Origin: Porphyromonadaceae bacterium
GTDB lineage: Bacteria; Bacteroidota; Bacteroidia; Bacteroidales; Paludibacteraceae
Assembly: GCA_905372135.1 (NCBI GenBank)
Contig: CAJPNS010000044.1
Coordinates: 1-14,595 of the forward strand
Reading direction: 5' to 3'
DNA: 14,595 bases
Below are positions 5,414 through 13,964 of this stretch, one piece after another. A program made the position numbers and the translations under genes. The notes beneath the pieces are model-generated. The model saw only the letters and a list, made by a program, of their open reading frames with translations. It did not search any database and had not been told where the DNA came from. Within the stretch, counting starts at the first letter, position 1. Every line of letters begins with the position of its first letter.

Positions 5414-7429
5414 ATGAAATTCAAATACCGACATACCAGAGCGCTTGTCTATATACTGATGTTCGTGGTTACTACGTTTTTGATATTCAAAATGTTTCCA
5501 CAGCGTACACACTTCGATAAGAAATACGAGGTAGGCAAGCCTTGGCATTACGAACTGCTTACGGCTCCTTTCGATTTCCCTGTATACAAGACTAAAATAG
5601 AGCTATCGGCAGAGCGAGACAGTATAAAACGTTTTTTTGTGCCTTACTATATTGCCGATTTGAGCAAAAAAAAGTCTGCTCTTAGCGCTCTTATGGCTGA
5701 TAGTCTTATCGATAGAGAGACACGCTATTATCTGCAGAAAGCCATTCAAAACATCTATAAAAAAGGCGTAATATCGCAGGCAGAGTACGACGATTTCCAG
5801 AAGTTGCAGTTGAAATATATTAACGTCAGCGACTCATCGAATATCTGGCGTAAGGTAGAGGTGAAAAGTCTACTTACACCCTCTTCGGCAATTAATTATA
5901 TATCGTCTACATACCCAATATCTGCCTCTCGGCTCGATTCGCTCAACGTATCACGATTCGTCGTAGTGAGCCTTAATATGGATAAGAACAAATCCGATAT
6001 GACTCTCAATGAGCTACTTAAGAGTATTCCTCTCTCGAGCGGTATGGTGCAAGCAGGTGAGCGTATCATCGATAAAGGCGAGATTGTAAAATACGAGCAG
6101 GGTAAGATATTAGACTCGCTTGCCAAAGAGTATTCGCAGAATGCTCCTGACAAAGACAATCGTCTGGTATCGATAGCCGATATATTTATGATAGCGGCAT
6201 TGCTGTCGCTTTTTGTGGTATATGTGGTACTTTTCCGCCCCGAGTTCATACGTCTCAAGAACGCTGCTTTCATTATCCTTATGATACTAATCGTGATAGG
6301 AGCAGCCTCGCTAATAATGAATTATGAACCCGATATGATAGACTTAGTACCGTTTACACTTATGGCTATCATTATCCGTATATTTTTCGATGGGCGTACT
6401 GCTCTGTTTGTGCATAACATAGTGGTTCTGATAGTTGCACTGTTCGTACCGTCGCCTTTTATATTTATTATGCTACATATACCGGCAGGTATGATAGCTG
6501 TTTCGACTCTTAAGCAGCTGACTCACAGAGCGCAACTTGTGCGTAGTGCGTTATCGATATTCATTACTTACGCACTGATATATTCGTGTTGTACTATTAT
6601 AGATACGGGTAATTTCGTATTTACATGGCATCCTTATCTTGTGTTTGCCATAAATGCATTGTTGTTGCTATTTGCATATATATTGATATACATATTCGAG
6701 AAAATGTTTGGATATCTGTCGGATGTCACTCTGGTAGAGCTATCTAACATTAACAATAAGTTGTTGATGGAGTTTTCGGCTAAGGCTCCGGGTACCTTTC
6801 AGCATGTAATACAAGTATCTACTCTTGTAACGGCTATAGCACAGAAAATCAATGCAAATACCTTGCTTGCCCGAACAGGAGCATTGTATCACGATTTGGG
6901 AAAAATGAAAAATCCGATGTGTTTCATCGAAAATCAAGTATCGGGCTTCAACCCATTGAATGACTTGACCTACCAAGAGGCTGCCCGAATAATAATATCG
7001 CATGTCGACGACGGAGTTAAAATCGCCGAACAAAACAGCTTGCCCAAACAGATAATAAACTTCATCAGATCGCATCATGGCAGGAGTGTGGTAAAATATT
7101 TCTATATCAAGGCTCAGAACGAATCACCAGACGTTACTATCGACAAAAGTCTATTCACTTACAACGGGATATTGCCTCAGACCAAAGAGGAGGCGATACT
7201 TATGATGGCCGACTCGGTAGAGGCAGCCTCCAGAAGCCTCAAAGAGTATAGCGAAGAGACTATCGGTAAACTCGTCGACGACATCATCAACGGGCAGGTA
7301 GCCGACCAAGCGTTCAAGGAGTCGCCTCTGACATTCAAGCATGTAGAGATAGCCAAAAGTGTTCTAAAAGAGAAACTTATCAACATATACCACTCGAGAA
7401 TAGAGTATCCCAAGCAAGCGGTAAAATAA
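5414..7429 (+). CDS. PgpH-type 7TM HD-domain phosphodiesterase
   Basis: A 671-residue inner-membrane protein of the 7TMR-HD (YqfF/PgpH) family, whose characterised members hydrolyse cyclic di-AMP. One N-terminal membrane segment (about residues 11-28) is followed by a roughly 220-residue extracytoplasmic region. Seven closely spaced hydrophobic segments (about 255-440) come next, then a cytoplasmic HD domain. All metal-site residues are in order: His464 (FQHV), His493-Asp494 (LYHDLGK), His530 (ISHVDD), His554-His555 (RSHHG) and Asp600 (MADSVEA). It is therefore expected to be active. Length is shorter than the Listeria protein, mainly in the extracytoplasmic part. The gene sits 21 bp before the gldG-like gene and probably shares its transcript. 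Substrate (c-di-AMP) is family knowledge and was not read from the sequence. Confidence 0.88.
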   Translation: MKFKYRHTRALVYILMFVVTTFLIFKMFPQRTHFDKKYEVGKPWHYELLTAPFDFPVYKTKIELSAERDSIKRFFVPYYIADLSKKKSALSALMADSLIDRETRYYLQKAIQNIYKKGVISQAEYDDFQKLQLKYINVSDSSNIWRKVEVKSLLTPSSAINYISSTYPISASRLDSLNVSRFVVVSLNMDKNKSDMTLNELLKSIPLSSGMVQAGERIIDKGEIVKYEQGKILDSLAKEYSQNAPDKDNRLVSIADIFMIAALLSLFVVYVVLFRPEFIRLKNAAFIILMILIVIGAASLIMNYEPDMIDLVPFTLMAIIIRIFFDGRTALFVHNIVVLIVALFVPSPFIFIMLHIPAGMIAVSTLKQLTHRAQLVRSALSIFITYALIYSCCTIIDTGNFVFTWHPYLVFAINALLLLFAYILIYIFEKMFGYLSDVTLVELSNINNKLLMEFSAKAPGTFQHVIQVSTLVTAIAQKINANTLLARTGALYHDLGKMKNPMCFIENQVSGFNPLNDLTYQEAARIIISHVDDGVKIAEQNSLPKQIINFIRSHHGRSVVKYFYIKAQNESPDVTIDKSLFTYNGILPQTKEEAILMMADSVEAASRSLKEYSEETIGKLVDDIINGQVADQAFKESPLTFKHVEIAKSVLKEKLINIYHSRIEYPKQAVK

Positions 7430-7450
7430 AATCTTATATTATATAGATAA

Positions 7451-9136
7451 ATGAAAAACAAGAAAATACACATATATATTATTACTATTGCCTCTATAGC
7501 AATATGTTGCTTATTTGCTATGAAAATACTTTTCTTCCGTATAGACCTTACCGAAGAGAAGAGTTTCTCTATATCGAAAGCCTCTAAAAACATACTAAAA
7601 TCTATTGAATCTCCAATCGATATCAATATATACATAGGCGATGCCGACGCAAATATAGCACACCTAAAGAGTGCTATCGAAGATATGCTCGATGAGTTTG
7701 CCGCTTATGCAAAGCACAATATTTCTTATCGTTATATCAATCCGTCTGCTGCCAAAAGCGACGAAGAACGCAAAAAAAACTTCTATAACCTCGAAGAACG
7801 AGGTATGTCGCCCATAACCATTTCTACACGCGACTCGCAAGGAAAAGTCTCACAGACACTTATATTCCCTTGGGCAGAGGTAATAATGAACGGAGATACC
7901 CTACCTGTATGCCTAATGAAACCTACGGCAATGAAGAGTGGCGAGCAGAGCGTGAATGCTGCTATCGAAGAACTCGAATATAATCTCATAGAAGCAATAA
8001 ACATATTGGGCAAAAAGAGTTTCGATAAGATAGTATTCCTCGAAGGACACGGCGAACTGTCGGAGTTGCATACGTACTCTATTATGGAGCAGCTACATAA
8101 GTATTTCCAAATCGATAGAGGTACGTTGGCCGACGACGCATCGGCTCTGAAAGACTACAAAGCCGTGATCATAGCGAAGCCCACAAAGCCATTTTCGGAG
8201 TCCGACAAATTTATAATCGACCAATATATAATGAACGGAGGCAAAGTGATATGGCTGCTCGATGCTATAAACTATTCTGCCTCAGAGCTGAGCAAGAGCG
8301 GTATTTCGCCTGTTATGCCCCTCGACCTCAACCTAAACGATATGCTTTTTCGCTACGGAGCAAGGCTCGAAGCCTCTGTAATACAAGATATGCAGTGTCT
8401 GTATATGCCTATAAATGTGGCTACAGTGGGCGAGCCGCCCATATTCGAACAGATGCCATTTACCTACTATCCTCTTGTGATGACCTCGCCAGAAAATGCA
8501 ATAACCAAAAATCTAATGAACGTCAAGACCGAGTTTCCTTCGTTTGTGCAGCAAGTAAGCCTCGAAAACGGAATTGCTATGGATGTGTTGCTTGCTACGT
8601 CGAATGCTTCGCATGTGGATATGGCTCCAACCAATATCGACCTTAGAAATATCGCCAATATCGACCCCGAAACATTTGTAAATGCGCGATTTCTACCCAT
8701 CGGCGTGCTTATGAAAGGGCAGTTTCAGAGCATATTTACGCATCGGCAGGCTCCTAAAAACTTGGTGAATTTACTACCGCGTAAAGATAAGAGTATCAAC
8801 AACAAAATGATATTAGTAGCCGATGGTGATATCATTCGCAACGAGATAGAGCAATCAAACGACAAACAAATCGGGATAGTTCCGCTCGGACTTGACCGCA
8901 ATACGGGACAGTCTTATGGCAATAGCAACTTCATAGTCAATTCGTTGCTATCCATTACCGACGACGATGCTCTGATACAACTCCGAAACCGTAGTATAAA
9001 ACTTCGTATGCTCGACAAACAGGAAATATCCTCCAACAGAGTATTTTGGCAGGTATTAAATACATTGCTTCCGGTAGTATTACTGTTTATTTGGGGGGCA
9101 GTATATATCTATATACGCAAGGTAAGATATAAATAG
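7451..9136 (+). CDS. gldG: GldG-family ABC-associated membrane protein
   Basis: This 561-residue protein has an N-terminal membrane anchor (about residues 7-27), the GldG-like stretch FFRIDLTEEKSFSISKASKNIL starting around residue 29, a large extracytoplasmic domain of the ABC_transp_aux/GldG type, and a C-terminal membrane segment (about 531-552) ending in a basic tail. In gliding Bacteroidota GldG works with the permease GldF and ATPase GldA. Neither is encoded here; the upstream gene is the HD phosphodiesterase, 21 bp away. This is therefore GldG by sequence, but not necessarily a gliding protein, since many non-gliding Bacteroidota keep homologues. It is followed by a strong shared hairpin. 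The motif ALLEGHGE-like segment IVFLEGHGELSEL near residues 195-207 is typical of the family. Function in this organism is unknown. Confidence 0.82.
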   Translation: MKNKKIHIYIITIASIAICCLFAMKILFFRIDLTEEKSFSISKASKNILKSIESPIDINIYIGDADANIAHLKSAIEDMLDEFAAYAKHNISYRYINPSAAKSDEERKKNFYNLEERGMSPITISTRDSQGKVSQTLIFPWAEVIMNGDTLPVCLMKPTAMKSGEQSVNAAIEELEYNLIEAINILGKKSFDKIVFLEGHGELSELHTYSIMEQLHKYFQIDRGTLADDASALKDYKAVIIAKPTKPFSESDKFIIDQYIMNGGKVIWLLDAINYSASELSKSGISPVMPLDLNLNDMLFRYGARLEASVIQDMQCLYMPINVATVGEPPIFEQMPFTYYPLVMTSPENAITKNLMNVKTEFPSFVQQVSLENGIAMDVLLATSNASHVDMAPTNIDLRNIANIDPETFVNARFLPIGVLMKGQFQSIFTHRQAPKNLVNLLPRKDKSINNKMILVADGDIIRNEIEQSNDKQIGIVPLGLDRNTGQSYGNSNFIVNSLLSITDDDALIQLRNRSIKLRMLDKQEISSNRVFWQVLNTLLPVVLLFIWGAVYIYIRKVRYK

Positions 9137-9160
9137 CAGATAGATACGAGACTAACTAAA

Positions 9161-9198
9161 CAAGCGACAAGTCGATACTAAAAATGACTTGTCGCTTG
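9161..9198. terminator. Bidirectional hairpin between convergent genes
   Basis: A perfect 13-bp inverted repeat, CAAGCGACAAGTC (9161-9173) and GACTTGTCGCTTG (9186-9198), with a 12-nt loop. It lies between the plus-strand gldG-like gene ending at 9136 and the minus-strand FadL-like gene ending at 9220. It is very stable, with a weak T-rich stretch on the minus-strand side only, and likely stops transcription from both sides. Confidence 0.75.
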
Positions 9199-9219
9199 CT
9201 TATAGAGATGAAATGTTAA

Positions 9220-10740
9220 TTAATATTTTAATACTATTGATGTTACGATGCTGTGATTGAGGTTTGTCATAGCTCCTTTAAACGATCTGTCGTCGGTGGT
9301 AAACGGTACGAAATCTTGTTCCTGTTTATTGTAAACATAGGCAAAGTCTAAGAAGAAGTTGCTGAATTGGAAGCCTATACCGCACGAACCGTACCATTGC
9401 GGATTGTTTACAAAGTACTCCATAGCTGTCAGAGTCGTATTGAGGTTGAAGTCTTTTTGAGCACCGCTTGCTATGGGGGCAGTCATATATCCGCCGCCCA
9501 GACGTAGTTTTGTGTGTTTAGATATTTTAGTTTCGGCACCTACTCTTATTGTATGTGTATTTAGAGTGTATTTTCTCAGATTGTTGTTTTCTGTATCGAA
9601 TTCGGATTTTGCCAAAAATTTTTCCGAACTGTTTTTTATTCTCTGAATCTTATTGCCCATAAATACATAGTCGATATTTATCGCCGTGTGTTGTTTTATT
9701 ACGAATCCTGCACTCAGCTGTGCCCTTAGAGGCGATGTGTAGCCGTATAAGGTCTCGTAAGTAGGCGTTTTATGCACTGCCGACATCTTCGTTGACACTA
9801 TGTCCGATGCCTGTACCTTAGAGAACGAATACCACGTAGGAGTACTGAATGAGGCTCCCAATCGTACGGTAGGCGATAGACGCGCTATGATACCTAAATC
9901 CAAATTGACTCCCGTACCGGATATATCCGTAGCATTATGCAACGAGAAATTGTTGCCGTCGGAGAAAAACTCTTCGTAATAGCTCTCGACTCTTCGGGTG
10001 TAGTTTTGTATCGATAGTCCCGTACCAAAGTAAAATACATCGTTGATATTGCCTGAATAGGTAAAATTGTACTCATCGATATATCCACTCTCGGTAAACC
10101 TATAACTACTGCTGATATCGCCTCCGAAAGCAGGTTTCCATTGGTCGCTTCCACTTGCAATAGGGTCGATAAGATAACCTTCGTAGCCCAAGACAGACAG
10201 ATAGCCTACATCGGGATTGTCGTAGGGGTCGTAGGTGTTTTTCACGAACTTAAGTTTATCTTCGGTAAGTCCATTGGTCATATTTGCTATAAGCGACGTA
10301 AGCGAATACTGTGAATTAGAGTTCTTTATATACCCATTACGACCGAAGTTTTTTAGACGGTTGAAAGAAAAACTTAGATTGGAGTGTATAAATCCGCTCT
10401 CTCTGTAAGTAGGAAAGTTGAGTACCCAAGTAAGATTGTTGGCTATCACCTTAGTTTTATCACTCCCAATGGAGTATGTGTTCCATACCGAGCGCGTATG
10501 TACTGGGTTGACATTCAGCGAAAAGCTAAGTTCGTTGCTACGGAATATACCCAAAACGGCAGGATTGTCGGCAATAGCCGAAGCATCGCCACCGAGAGCT
10601 CCGAAGCTACCTCCCATAGCCATATAACGAGCTGTACCATTTATAGATGGAGAAGTAAGACCATAATAATCAAACATATTCTGAGCTTGTGCCGATATCG
10701 ACAAAATAGCGGCAACGGCTATAAAAACTATTTTCTTCAT
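9220..10740 (-). CDS. OmpP1/FadL-like outer-membrane protein
   Basis: A 506-residue predicted outer-membrane beta-barrel of the OmpP1/FadL/TodX group, possible transporters of hydrophobic molecules. The start used here is the ATG at 10740, giving MKKIVFIAVAAILSISAQAQ, a clean signal peptide cleaved after AQA. The frame can be extended two codons to a TTG at 10746, which is less likely. Just after the signal peptide is the family hallmark GTARYMAMGGSFGALGGDASAIADNPAVL (from about residue 34), which includes the AIADNPA motif. Alternating polar/hydrophobic strands fill the rest and the protein ends in VLKY, an aromatic C-terminus suited to BAM insertion. No promoter is seen in the 45 bp before it, so it is probably co-transcribed with the Tyr/Ser-rich protein upstream. 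Substrate is unknown. Confidence 0.82.
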   Translation of the reverse strand: MKKIVFIAVAAILSISAQAQNMFDYYGLTSPSINGTARYMAMGGSFGALGGDASAIADNPAVLGIFRSNELSFSLNVNPVHTRSVWNTYSIGSDKTKVIANNLTWVLNFPTYRESGFIHSNLSFSFNRLKNFGRNGYIKNSNSQYSLTSLIANMTNGLTEDKLKFVKNTYDPYDNPDVGYLSVLGYEGYLIDPIASGSDQWKPAFGGDISSSYRFTESGYIDEYNFTYSGNINDVFYFGTGLSIQNYTRRVESYYEEFFSDGNNFSLHNATDISGTGVNLDLGIIARLSPTVRLGASFSTPTWYSFSKVQASDIVSTKMSAVHKTPTYETLYGYTSPLRAQLSAGFVIKQHTAINIDYVFMGNKIQRIKNSSEKFLAKSEFDTENNNLRKYTLNTHTIRVGAETKISKHTKLRLGGGYMTAPIASGAQKDFNLNTTLTAMEYFVNNPQWYGSCGIGFQFSNFFLDFAYVYNKQEQDFVPFTTDDRSFKGAMTNLNHSIVTSIVLKY

Positions 10741-10785
10741 ATACAATTCATTTTTTTATTACATAATAAATATAATCACAACTAC

Positions 10786-11817
10786 TTATCGTCTCGACCT
10801 ATCGGACGAACCTCTCGACGACGAACCGCTGCTCGACGAGGAACTGCTGCTGCCGCTATAACTATCGGACCGAGACGACGACGACCGCGAAGAATAGCTC
10901 GACGACCTACTACTATTCGACTCCGACGACCAACTCCTATCGCGGCTATCGGAACGCCTGCCGCTATTGTAACCGTCGTTGCGGGTAGAACGTATATTGC
11001 GGTTGTTATCAGATGGTTGAAGTGTTCTGCTATAAGAATCGTTTCTACTATTGCCCGTGGTACGGGCTCTGTCGGTGCTACGCATATCGTTGGTATTGCT
11101 TCGATAGCTACGATTGATGCCCGAATAACTATTAGCGCGATTGTATTCTCTGAGAGTAGAGCTATACGAATTGCTACGGCTGCTTAGACTTCTGGCTCTC
11201 TGGTCGTTGGTAGTAGATTGATAGTAATATCCGCCTCCCCAGCCGTATGGATAATAGTCCCAATGATAATACCACGACGGATAGTACCACGAATAATAGG
11301 GATAATAGTAGTCGTAACCCCACAATCCCGAATATCCCCAATACCACCAACGTCGGTACGGGTAGCTGAAACTCCAGTCGTAGTAAGGCGAGTAGTCGTA
11401 GTACCAGTCGTAATTGTAGGTGTATTTGGGAGCATACGAAGTATTGGGTCTTATGACGATAGAATCGTCTTCTACATATATAGTGTAGTATCCGTCTTCG
11501 AGATTGTAGATATTGGTGGCTGTGCCAAGATTTTCGTCTTCGAAAGATATTGTGTATTTGTTTACTACCACATTGTAGACGCCATTAGGTAGGTTTAGCA
11601 GATTGCTTACTTGTTTCGACGAACCGCTGTAATCGCCTGTATTGGATTCTTTTATCTGCTTCTCGAAAAAACCTTCTTCGGCTGCCGACCGAGTACTACT
11701 GCTTGCTGCCCGCTCGGTTTTGCTCTTTTTAGAGGGCGTATAATAGACATCGTCCCACTGTGCCGACATATTGAACGGCACAAAAATAATCGCAAATAAA
11801 AATAGTAGCTTTTTCAT
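10786..11817 (-). CDS. Secreted Tyr/Trp- and Ser/Arg-rich protein
   Basis: A 343-residue protein that I cannot assign to a characterised family. Residues 1-20 are a signal peptide ending in MSAQ. Residues about 75-125 form a small, apparently folded beta segment (GVYNVVVNKYTISFEDE...GYYTIYVEDDSIVIRP). Residues 132-199 are extraordinarily aromatic: 28 Tyr and 10 Trp among 68 residues. From about residue 205 to the end it becomes Ser/Arg-rich with Asn, ending in a long serine run (323-330) and SDRSRR. The two halves differ strongly in charge and composition. It is exported, and the absence of a lipobox argues against a lipoprotein. It probably shares a transcript with the FadL-like gene 45 bp downstream. 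A surface-associated or cell-wall-binding role is conceivable, but no function is claimed. Confidence 0.75.
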   Translation of the reverse strand: MKKLLFLFAIIFVPFNMSAQWDDVYYTPSKKSKTERAASSSTRSAAEEGFFEKQIKESNTGDYSGSSKQVSNLLNLPNGVYNVVVNKYTISFEDENLGTATNIYNLEDGYYTIYVEDDSIVIRPNTSYAPKYTYNYDWYYDYSPYYDWSFSYPYRRWWYWGYSGLWGYDYYYPYYSWYYPSWYYHWDYYPYGWGGGYYYQSTTNDQRARSLSSRSNSYSSTLREYNRANSYSGINRSYRSNTNDMRSTDRARTTGNSRNDSYSRTLQPSDNNRNIRSTRNDGYNSGRRSDSRDRSWSSESNSSRSSSYSSRSSSSRSDSYSGSSSSSSSSGSSSRGSSDRSRR

Positions 11818-11880
11818 AACGCATTATTAAGATGTTTAATATATTATATAATCAAATAGTTTACTGTCTTTGTCTGACTG

Positions 11881-11888
11881 CAAAAATA
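11881..11888 (-). promoter_or_regulatory. Putative -7 element before the Tyr/Ser-rich gene
   Basis: TATTTTTG on the minus strand matches TAnnTTTG and lies 63 bp upstream of the ATG at 11817. A convincing -33 element is not visible at 19-21 bp. It is the only candidate in the spacer between the aminotransferase terminator and this gene. Confidence 0.45.
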
Positions 11889-11921
11889 GCAAAAGGTTTA
11901 CACTTTTACGTATTAATACGA

Positions 11922-11971
11922 CAAAAACTCCCATTGCCTGCCGTTGTATCGACTGTTAATGGGAGTTTTTG
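11922..11971 (-). terminator. Terminator of the aminotransferase gene
   Basis: A perfect 14-bp inverted repeat CAAAAACTCCCATT (11922-11935) / AATGGGAGTTTTTG (11958-11971) with a 22-nt loop, lying 35 bp beyond the stop of the minus-strand aminotransferase. The stem has built-in A/T ends (GGGAG followed by TTTTTG on the minus strand), as expected of a Rho-independent terminator. The T-run is also present on the other strand. Confidence 0.85.
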
Positions 11972-12005
11972 AAAAAATAATGTTATGACAATATGATATT
12001 TACAT

Positions 12006-13214
12006 CTATTTTCCAGCCATAAGTTCCTTCATAGCGTCGCCAATGATTTTTATACCTTTGTCTATCTGCTCTTCGGGCGTATTACAGTACGATACCCTTA
12101 TGTAGCCGTTTTTCTGTGCGTGGGGGTGGAATACCGAACCAAGTACAAAGACGGCACCTCTTTCGACTACTTTTCTGAACAATTGTTCTTCGTCGACACC
12201 GTGCGGCATCTTTATCCAGAAATAGAATCCGCCTATCGGGGTAACATAGGTTGCCTCCTGCGGCAAATACTTCTTGATAGCCTGCAGAGTGTAGTTGCGG
12301 CGAGTATTGTATATTTTACGAATCTGCTCGATGTATGGCTCCATCTTGCCTGTTTTTATGAAGTTTTCGGCAAAAACCTGCGATATGGTAGGCGTACAAG
12401 CATCGATGCTCTGTTTGCATATCTGCATCTTTTCGTATACTATCTCGGGTACCAAAGCCCAAGCCACACGAAGCCCCGGTCCGAAAATCTTGGAGAACGA
12501 ACCCGTGTAAAGAATCTGAGAGTCCATCTCGGCATCTACCCACGTTTTCATAGGACGCGACCTTTCGTAGCCCTCTTTGTCGTAATAGAGTTCGCCGTAG
12601 GCATCGTCTTCTATGATAGGTATCTCTGTGCCACGCATCACCTCTATTAGCTCTTCGCGGCGGCGGCGTGAGTAGACCAGACCTGCGGGGTTGTGGAAGT
12701 TTGGCGTCAGATAGAGTAACTTCGGTTTCGGATTGCGATTGATTTTCTCTTTCAGCTGCTCGATATTGATGCCGTCGGCGTCGAGGTCGCACGATTCGAT
12801 ATTCGCCTGATACGACAAGAACGATGATATACCGCCGATAAACACAGGGTTTTCGGTGATAACGGTATCGCCCGGGTTGATAAACAATTTGGCAATGATA
12901 TTCAAGCCCTGCAAGCTACCGGTAGTGATTATCAGCTTGTTTCTGTCGACAGGGAAATTCCTGCGACGCAGAAACTCGGTAAGCTCCTTTACCAAACCGG
13001 GGTTACCGGGCGTAGGTCCATACTGCATTGCCTCCTCCCATTGCTTGCGAGAGAATTTGGCAGACATCTCTACCATATCTTCCACAGGAAACAATTCGTT
13101 GCCAGGCATACCGCCTGCAAACGAGATGATATCACTTCTTGTGGCGAGGCTCATCAAGTCTCTGATAGCCGAAGAACGAAACGACTGTACACAGTCAGAA
13201 AATTTAAAATCCAT
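12006..13214 (-). CDS. PLP-dependent aminotransferase (2-aminoadipate/LysN type)
   Basis: A 402-residue fold-type I class I/II aminotransferase, closest in pattern to the 2-aminoadipate aminotransferase / LysN / KAT II group often annotated in Bacteroidota as a PLP-dependent aminotransferase. Signatures are SFAGGMPGNELFP near residue 31, the cofactor-phosphate loop TTGSLQGLN (97-105), NPAG (175-178), EDDAYGELYY (202-211), the PLP lysine Lys242 in GSFSKIFGPGLR, and a C-terminal GYIRVSYC with the substrate arginine. The reading frame extends 40 codons upstream to 13334, but a promoter at 13278-13308 lies inside that extension. The ATG at 13214 is therefore taken, and it also gives the family's usual length. 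There is no GntR domain, so it is not a MocR regulator. The amino donor is unknown; lysine, 2-aminoadipate and aromatic or branched amino acids are possible. Confidence 0.85.
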   Translation of the reverse strand: MDFKFSDCVQSFRSSAIRDLMSLATRSDIISFAGGMPGNELFPVEDMVEMSAKFSRKQWEEAMQYGPTPGNPGLVKELTEFLRRRNFPVDRNKLIITTGSLQGLNIIAKLFINPGDTVITENPVFIGGISSFLSYQANIESCDLDADGINIEQLKEKINRNPKPKLLYLTPNFHNPAGLVYSRRRREELIEVMRGTEIPIIEDDAYGELYYDKEGYERSRPMKTWVDAEMDSQILYTGSFSKIFGPGLRVAWALVPEIVYEKMQICKQSIDACTPTISQVFAENFIKTGKMEPYIEQIRKIYNTRRNYTLQAIKKYLPQEATYVTPIGGFYFWIKMPHGVDEEQLFRKVVERGAVFVLGSVFHPHAQKNGYIRVSYCNTPEEQIDKGIKIIGDAMKELMAGK

Positions 13215-13277
13215 ATAATTCGTATATTTTGTATTATTAAAAATCGAAGCACAACCGAAGCCTGTCGTTTGTTGCCG

Positions 13278-13308
13278 CAAAATTACAAATTTTATTCGTT
13301 TCGGCAAT
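13278..13308 (-). promoter_or_regulatory. Promoter of the aminotransferase gene
   Basis: On the minus strand ATTG (13305-13308) lies 19 bp before TAATTTTG (13278-13285), a good Bacteroidota TTTG-N19-TAnnTTTG match. The predicted start point, a few bases below 13278, falls downstream of the alternative start at 13334. This decides in favour of the ATG at 13214 and leaves a leader of about 55-60 nt. Confidence 0.7.
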
Positions 13309-13340
13309 GCCACTTTTGGTGCTTTGGTCGGCAAGAATCT

Positions 13341-13949
13341 TTACAACACCCTCTTCCACACTACTCCATTAACGTCTGTAAACGTTATAAGTCCTCTGCC
13401 TGCCACTATTTTAGCTACGTCGGCACCATTTTCATCGTACAATGTGATAGTGTCGGTAAGGTATGTAGCGAGTAGTTCGGGGTCTGAGGGCATATACGAA
13501 GGCAAGTAAGCAGAGTCGATAGGTATCGAGGCAAAATATTTTGCTTTCTGTTGTGCTTGCGGTAAGTTTACGGTGATACCGAAACCCAAACAGTATCTGT
13601 TTATAACGCTACCAAGCATCATAAAATATGAGTTCGAATGGTCGCCAACCATATATCGGCTTTCGAATATATACGTCTCACCTTCGCTATTGCCGAAAGC
13701 ATAGCCGGGAGCCAAAGGTGAGCCTATGACAAAAGATTTTGTAGCCATGTAATCATTTATGTCGATATTGATAGTATCGCCGTATGTCGATACGAATTTA
13801 CATTTTTTCTGATATGCAGTATCGCCGTACGAGAAAAACCTATTGTATGGAAAGGTTTTCCAAACCGAAATAGGTTCTTTGATTTGTTGCTTACACCCCC
13901 AAAATAGTAATAATAAAGCAAGTATGGCTATTGATTTGTATTTTATCAT
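13341..13949 (-). CDS. Lipoprotein of unknown function
   Basis: A 202-residue predicted lipoprotein. The N-terminus MIKYKSIAILALLLLFWGC is a signal peptide II with Cys19 as the acylated residue; the bulky F-W before G-C makes the lipobox less classical. The mature part starts KQQIKEP and has no motif I recognise. It appears rich in beta strands, with a hydrophobic stretch around FMMLGSVINRYCLGFGITV, and ends GVVWKRVL. There are no catalytic signatures. The gene starts 15 bp after the small outer-membrane protein gene on the same strand, so the two are probably co-transcribed and may work together at the outer membrane. The next gene downstream has its own promoter. It could be species- or family-specific. 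Confidence 0.7.
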   Translation of the reverse strand: MIKYKSIAILALLLLFWGCKQQIKEPISVWKTFPYNRFFSYGDTAYQKKCKFVSTYGDTINIDINDYMATKSFVIGSPLAPGYAFGNSEGETYIFESRYMVGDHSNSYFMMLGSVINRYCLGFGITVNLPQAQQKAKYFASIPIDSAYLPSYMPSDPELLATYLTDTITLYDENGADVAKIVAGRGLITFTDVNGVVWKRVL

Positions 13950-13964
13950 AATCGTAATGTTTGG

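Noticed and set aside
10384..11187. 267-codon plus-strand open frame with Arg/Ile/Ala-rich product
   Set aside because: Its odd composition is explained by the complement of the Ser/Arg-rich gene and by overlap with the FadL-like gene; no start or family support.
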